DNA from: an uncultured Clostridia bacterium
GTDB lineage: Bacteria > Bacillota > Clostridia > Christensenellales > UBA1242
Length of the DNA: 64,000 bases
Direction of reading: 5' to 3'
Assembly: GCA_947062475.1 (NCBI GenBank)
Contig: CAMSQA010000001.1
Span: 64,815-128,814 of the forward strand
Part shown: positions 61,242 to 64,000 of the stretch, one piece after another
Layout: the number at the start of each line of letters is the position of its first letter
How positions within the stretch are numbered: the stretch's first letter is position 1
Made by a program: the position numbers and the translations under genes
Notes under the pieces: model-generated
Told to the model about the DNA's origin: nothing
The model's database searches: none
The model's input: only the letters and a program-made list of their open reading frames with translations

Positions 61242-62468
61242 TTATGGTTTCTTTTTTCCTCTTATCTTAAAACTGAACCATGCTTTAATATAATGTAAAA
61301 TATATTTAAATCCAATTTTGCCATTTTTAAAGTCCTGCAAAACTTGTCCTTTTGCATCACCAGTTATAATTTTATTTGCTGTGTTTGTAATCACCACTTT
61401 ACTATTTTGATTTGATTGATTAATTTTATAAAGCAAACTTTTATAAGCTCTGTAAGAAAGTCCCAAAACCACTTCCAATTCAACCCCTAAAATCAATTCA
61501 ATAAATTTTTCATAGCGTTTGTTTCCTTTATACAAAACCAAAACTTCTTTAAATTGTTCAAACAACTCTTTCTGCCACTGGGCATCTCTCATTGAATTTA
61601 TTCCATGCAACAGTGAACAAAAATGCGTATTGAAATAAACCATCTCAGTGTAAGGGTCATTTATCTTGTCAAAGTAAGTAGCATTTGATTTTATTGAATT
61701 TATATAAGAAGAAGTGTTTTTCAAATTCCAAGACGTTGAAATTGAATCTTTTGCAGTGGTTCTTTTGGTATAACAATAAACCAAAGATTGGGTTGTATAA
61801 ATCTTTTTTGCATGCTTCACAGTCTCAATGTTGAAAGAATTGTCCTCGCCATGCATCTCTGGCAAAAATTTGATTTTATTTGCATTTAAAAATTCTCTAT
61901 TAAAAAGCCTATTCCAAAGAGAAGGACTTTTGATTGCAACAATGTAGTCGCCCGCACAATTTTTCCCTTCATTTTGTTTGCAATAATCTCTGATATAGTC
62001 ATAAACATACCAGTTTCCGTTGTCTATCTTTCTGAAATACTCGCCAATTACAACATCACTTTCTGTCTTTTCAGCAGTATAAAATAAAGCAGTATATGCA
62101 CCTGCTGGAAGTTTGTCATCAGAATCCATAAAAGCTATATATTTGCCATGTGCATTTTTAAGTCCTGTATTTCTAGCAACTCCTGGCCCAGCATTCTCCT
62201 GAAAATAATAAAAAATATCTAGATTTGGATGTTTTAATTTATACTCTTCAATCTTAATTTTAGTCATGTCTGTTGACCCATCATCAACTAAAATTATTTC
62301 AAGACCTTCAAATTTCTGTAAAGCAATGCTATCTAGACATGTTTGAATATGATTTTCTTGATTATAACATGGAATTATGACTGAAATTCTATATTTATCC
62401 TTTAAATTTAAATCTTGATTTTGTATAATTTCTTCTTCCTTACTTTCTACAGTTGTCCTCTTTTTCAT
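61242..62468 (-). CDS. Family 2 glycosyltransferase, first gene of the polysaccharide operon
   Basis: About 408 residues from the ATG at 62468 (GGAG upstream); a longer frame with a hydrophobic start is unlikely. GT2 domain: YRISVIIPCYNQENHI, LEIILVDDGSTDMTKI, ENAGPGVARNTGLKNAHG, YIAFMDSDDKLPAG, then a C-terminal helical region and a basic end IRGKKKP. First of three genes. Confidence 0.9.
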   Translation of the reverse strand: MKKRTTVESKEEEIIQNQDLNLKDKYRISVIIPCYNQENHIQTCLDSIALQKFEGLEIILVDDGSTDMTKIKIEEYKLKHPNLDIFYYFQENAGPGVARNTGLKNAHGKYIAFMDSDDKLPAGAYTALFYTAEKTESDVVIGEYFRKIDNGNWYVYDYIRDYCKQNEGKNCAGDYIVAIKSPSLWNRLFNREFLNANKIKFLPEMHGEDNSFNIETVKHAKKIYTTQSLVYCYTKRTTAKDSISTSWNLKNTSSYINSIKSNATYFDKINDPYTEMVYFNTHFCSLLHGINSMRDAQWQKELFEQFKEVLVLYKGNKRYEKFIELILGVELEVVLGLSYRAYKSLLYKINQSNQNSKVVITNTANKIITGDAKGQVLQDFKNGKIGFKYILHYIKAWFSFKIRGKKKP

Positions 62469-62827
62469 AGATTTTTCTCCATAAATATATTTTGTTATTA
62501 CAATTAGAATTATTAAAAATCTCATCATAATATTATGTTTCATTAAGTAAAAAAAGTATACCATAGCATAATGAAATTGTCAACTAAAAAAATTAAAGGA
62601 AAATATTTCTTTAAAGACAAAATTCTTTTTTATTTGACATTTATTTACTATTTTCTTATATTAAAAAAATTGGTATTTTGTCTAAAATTAAAATTAAAAA
62701 TTTAAATTTTTTGATCATAATAAATCAATAATTTTTAAATAATTTTTAATAATTTTGTCAAAATAAGTCATTTTTTATCAAAAAAATGCAAATAAACATG
62801 AAAAATGATATAATTTAAATTAAAAAT
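62469..62827. other. Intergenic region, extremely AT-rich
   Basis: About 360 bp of nearly pure A/T between the polysaccharide operon and the terminator at 62828. It should contain the operon promoter (a minus-strand TTGACA lies at 62761-62756, but no good -10 at standard spacing). No gene seen. Confidence 0.45.
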
Positions 62828-62856
62828 AAAAAATACACTTCAAAAGTGTATTTTTT
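62828..62856 (-). terminator. Terminator of the 62868 gene
   Basis: Perfect 13-bp stem AAAAAATACACTT / AAGTGTATTTTTT, 3-nt loop. Confidence 0.88.
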
Positions 62857-62867
62857 ATAAAGTATTA

Positions 62868-63422
62868 TTATTCCTTTTCAGCTTCTTCCTCTTTCTTATA
62901 TTTTTCGTATTTTCCTTCTGTTTTTAGGCAAAGACTTAACCCTCCAATACCCAAAACGCCAGCTGTACCCATTCCAGCTCCAAGACCGGTTACTGCTTTT
63001 TTTGCATCGTTCATAATATCCTTTAACTCTTGCAATTTCTCTTCATATTGCTCTTTCTCTTCTTCTTGCAACGATTCAACAAATTCATTTATATCATTCA
63101 ACAACTTATGTTCTTTATCTATATATTCACTCTTTGATATTTTTTGATTAATTAAATCATCAAAGTTTTTTTCATGATTTGAATTGTAATACTCAATATA
63201 CTCTTGAGTATTTTTTGCTTCATCAAAAATTTCTTTTTCAATTTTTCCAGATTTTGATTGTAATCCAATCAAAACACCAATAGATGATATTCCCAACATA
63301 ACAGCAGCCATGCCAGCTACAAGAGAATATCTAAAAAGTTTTTCATCGTTTTTCAAAAGTGAGATTATCCCTTCATTTTTAATCTTTTCTTTTTTTGCAA
63401 TTTTTTTATCATTATTTTTCAT
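62868..63422 (-). CDS. Two-TM protein with central helical arm (family member B)
   Basis: 184 residues, RBS AAGGAGA. Basic start (1-30), TM1 at about 33-54, helical arm (about 60-135) with TQEYIEYYNSNHEKNFDDLINQ, then EFVESLQEEEKEQYEEKLQEL, and TM2 at about 142-162 followed by a Lys/Glu tail. Same pattern as 58335 and 63524. Own terminator. Confidence 0.75.
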   Translation of the reverse strand: MKNNDKKIAKKEKIKNEGIISLLKNDEKLFRYSLVAGMAAVMLGISSIGVLIGLQSKSGKIEKEIFDEAKNTQEYIEYYNSNHEKNFDDLINQKISKSEYIDKEHKLLNDINEFVESLQEEEKEQYEEKLQELKDIMNDAKKAVTGLGAGMGTAGVLGIGGLSLCLKTEGKYEKYKKEEEAEKE

Positions 63423-63523
63423 TTCTTCTCCTTTAAAACAAGTCTTTTTATTTTTAATAAATTTTCTCTTTTATACTGATATTATATCATAAAATAAACA
63501 ATAATTCAATACCATATTTTCAA

Positions 63524-64000
63524 TTAGTTAAGAAATCTGTCCTCACTGCCACCATCTCTCATATGCACGCCATCATTTCTTCTTGAATACATCTTTTTCT
63601 TTTGTGTTTCTTCAAAAAAATCATCCAATTCTTTTTTTGCATGATGATGAAAATAACCCACACCAATTGCACTACTGATTAAAATTGCAAACATAGAGCC
63701 AAGCCCTCCGACAGTTGTCACGTTTGAATATCGATCAATTTCAGCCTGAAATTGTGCCCTTTCCGCATCTGAAAGTTTGCTTAAATATTTCATCACATCG
63801 TTAAGCTCTCTTTTTTTATTATAATATTCACCGCCGTCAATAATCTTGTTATTTTTGGCTTGTTCTAGTTCATCAAGCGTCATTTGATAGTAATTTTTAT
63901 ATTCCTGTGTTTGAAAAACCTCTTGTTCTAATTCCCTTTTTATATCCTTTCCGCTTACATAACAGCTGACTCCAAAGACAGCACTTGTCAAAAGTCCTGC
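63524..64000 (-). CDS. Two-TM protein with central helical arm (family member C), 5' end beyond the window
   Basis: The frame is open to the window edge (at least 158 residues); a TTG at 63991 is probably internal. Partial TM1 (GLLTSAVFGVSCYVSG), helical arm TQEYKNYYQMTLDELEQAKN, then MKYLSKLSDAERAQFQAEIDRY, TM2 (GGLGSMFAILISSAIGVGY) and a cytosolic tail with His-rich and DDFFEE segments. Clearly related to 62868, its upstream-lying neighbour, and to 58335. Confidence 0.75.
   Translation of the reverse strand, partial: AGLLTSAVFGVSCYVSGKDIKRELEQEVFQTQEYKNYYQMTLDELEQAKNNKIIDGGEYYNKKRELNDVMKYLSKLSDAERAQFQAEIDRYSNVTTVGGLGSMFAILISSAIGVGYFHHHAKKELDDFFEETQKKKMYSRRNDGVHMRDGGSEDRFLN

Noticed and set aside
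1..64000. CRISPR arrays, insertion sequences, rRNA
   Set aside because: No regular spacer-repeat array, transposase motif, terminal inverted repeat pair or rRNA-like segment found by eye.

Overview
The window is AT-rich, densely coded DNA from a low-GC Gram-positive bacterium. It is most likely an uncultured Clostridia-like member of the Bacillota. This follows from a partial SpoIIP sporulation protein, AddA/AddB, HelD, a T-box riboswitch, strong GGAGG ribosome binding sites, A/T-flanked terminators, tRNA genes that encode CCA, and several lipoprotein or Ig-like surface proteins. No rRNA, CRISPR array, integrase or transposase was seen.

Layout. 0-4 kb: the SpoIIP end and two small orphan genes, then a 706-residue membrane coiled-coil protein carrying three AT-hooks. 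4-11 kb: addB-addA recombination helicase-nuclease. 11-14.3 kb: a regulator patch with three tandem Xre-type genes (the middle one broken by an amber codon), a Myb/SANT-like coiled-coil protein, and three tandem ~60-bp repeats. 14.3-17.4 kb: a secreted ComEC-like metallo-beta-lactamase and a beta-helix lipoprotein. 17.5-25.7 kb: HAD and Nudix enzymes, an EamA transporter, a heterodimeric ABC exporter and HelD. 25.8-38.6 kb: a visibly more AT-rich accessory stretch with an aminotransferase and UDP-GlcNAc 2-epimerase. It also holds a tight operon (radical SAM, HPr-kinase-like P-loop protein, GalU-like nucleotidyltransferase, MazG-like and Nudix), a HAD nucleotidase, a solitary S-4TM-like effector, a rhomboid protease, a tRNA-Ser and several broken genes. 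38.7-50.4 kb is core: RadC, TpiA, Pgk, Dus, T-box-controlled archaeal-type AspRS, an Smr-like protein, a two-gene minimal SUF/SMS iron-sulfur system, RlmD-type methyltransferase and EngB. 50.5-56 kb: a secreted repeat protein, tRNA-Ala, a large coiled-coil membrane protein and an HD phosphohydrolase. 56-64 kb: small lineage-specific proteins, several of them a paralogous two-TM family, interrupted by a surface-polysaccharide operon (two GT2 glycosyltransferases and a pyruvyl transferase-like enzyme).

The most interesting items are the five-enzyme radical-SAM/HprK-like/GalU-like operon, whose kinase gene needs a -1 shift exactly at a T TTT TTA heptamer; a second gene (MFS) that also needs a -1 shift at TTT TTA; the orphan S-4TM-like protein; the membrane-anchored AT-hook protein; and the two-TM paralogue family at the right end. 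At least six genes carry single or few disabling changes. These may be real decay, sequence error or recoding. All functional names come from motif and family recognition by eye; no database search was run.
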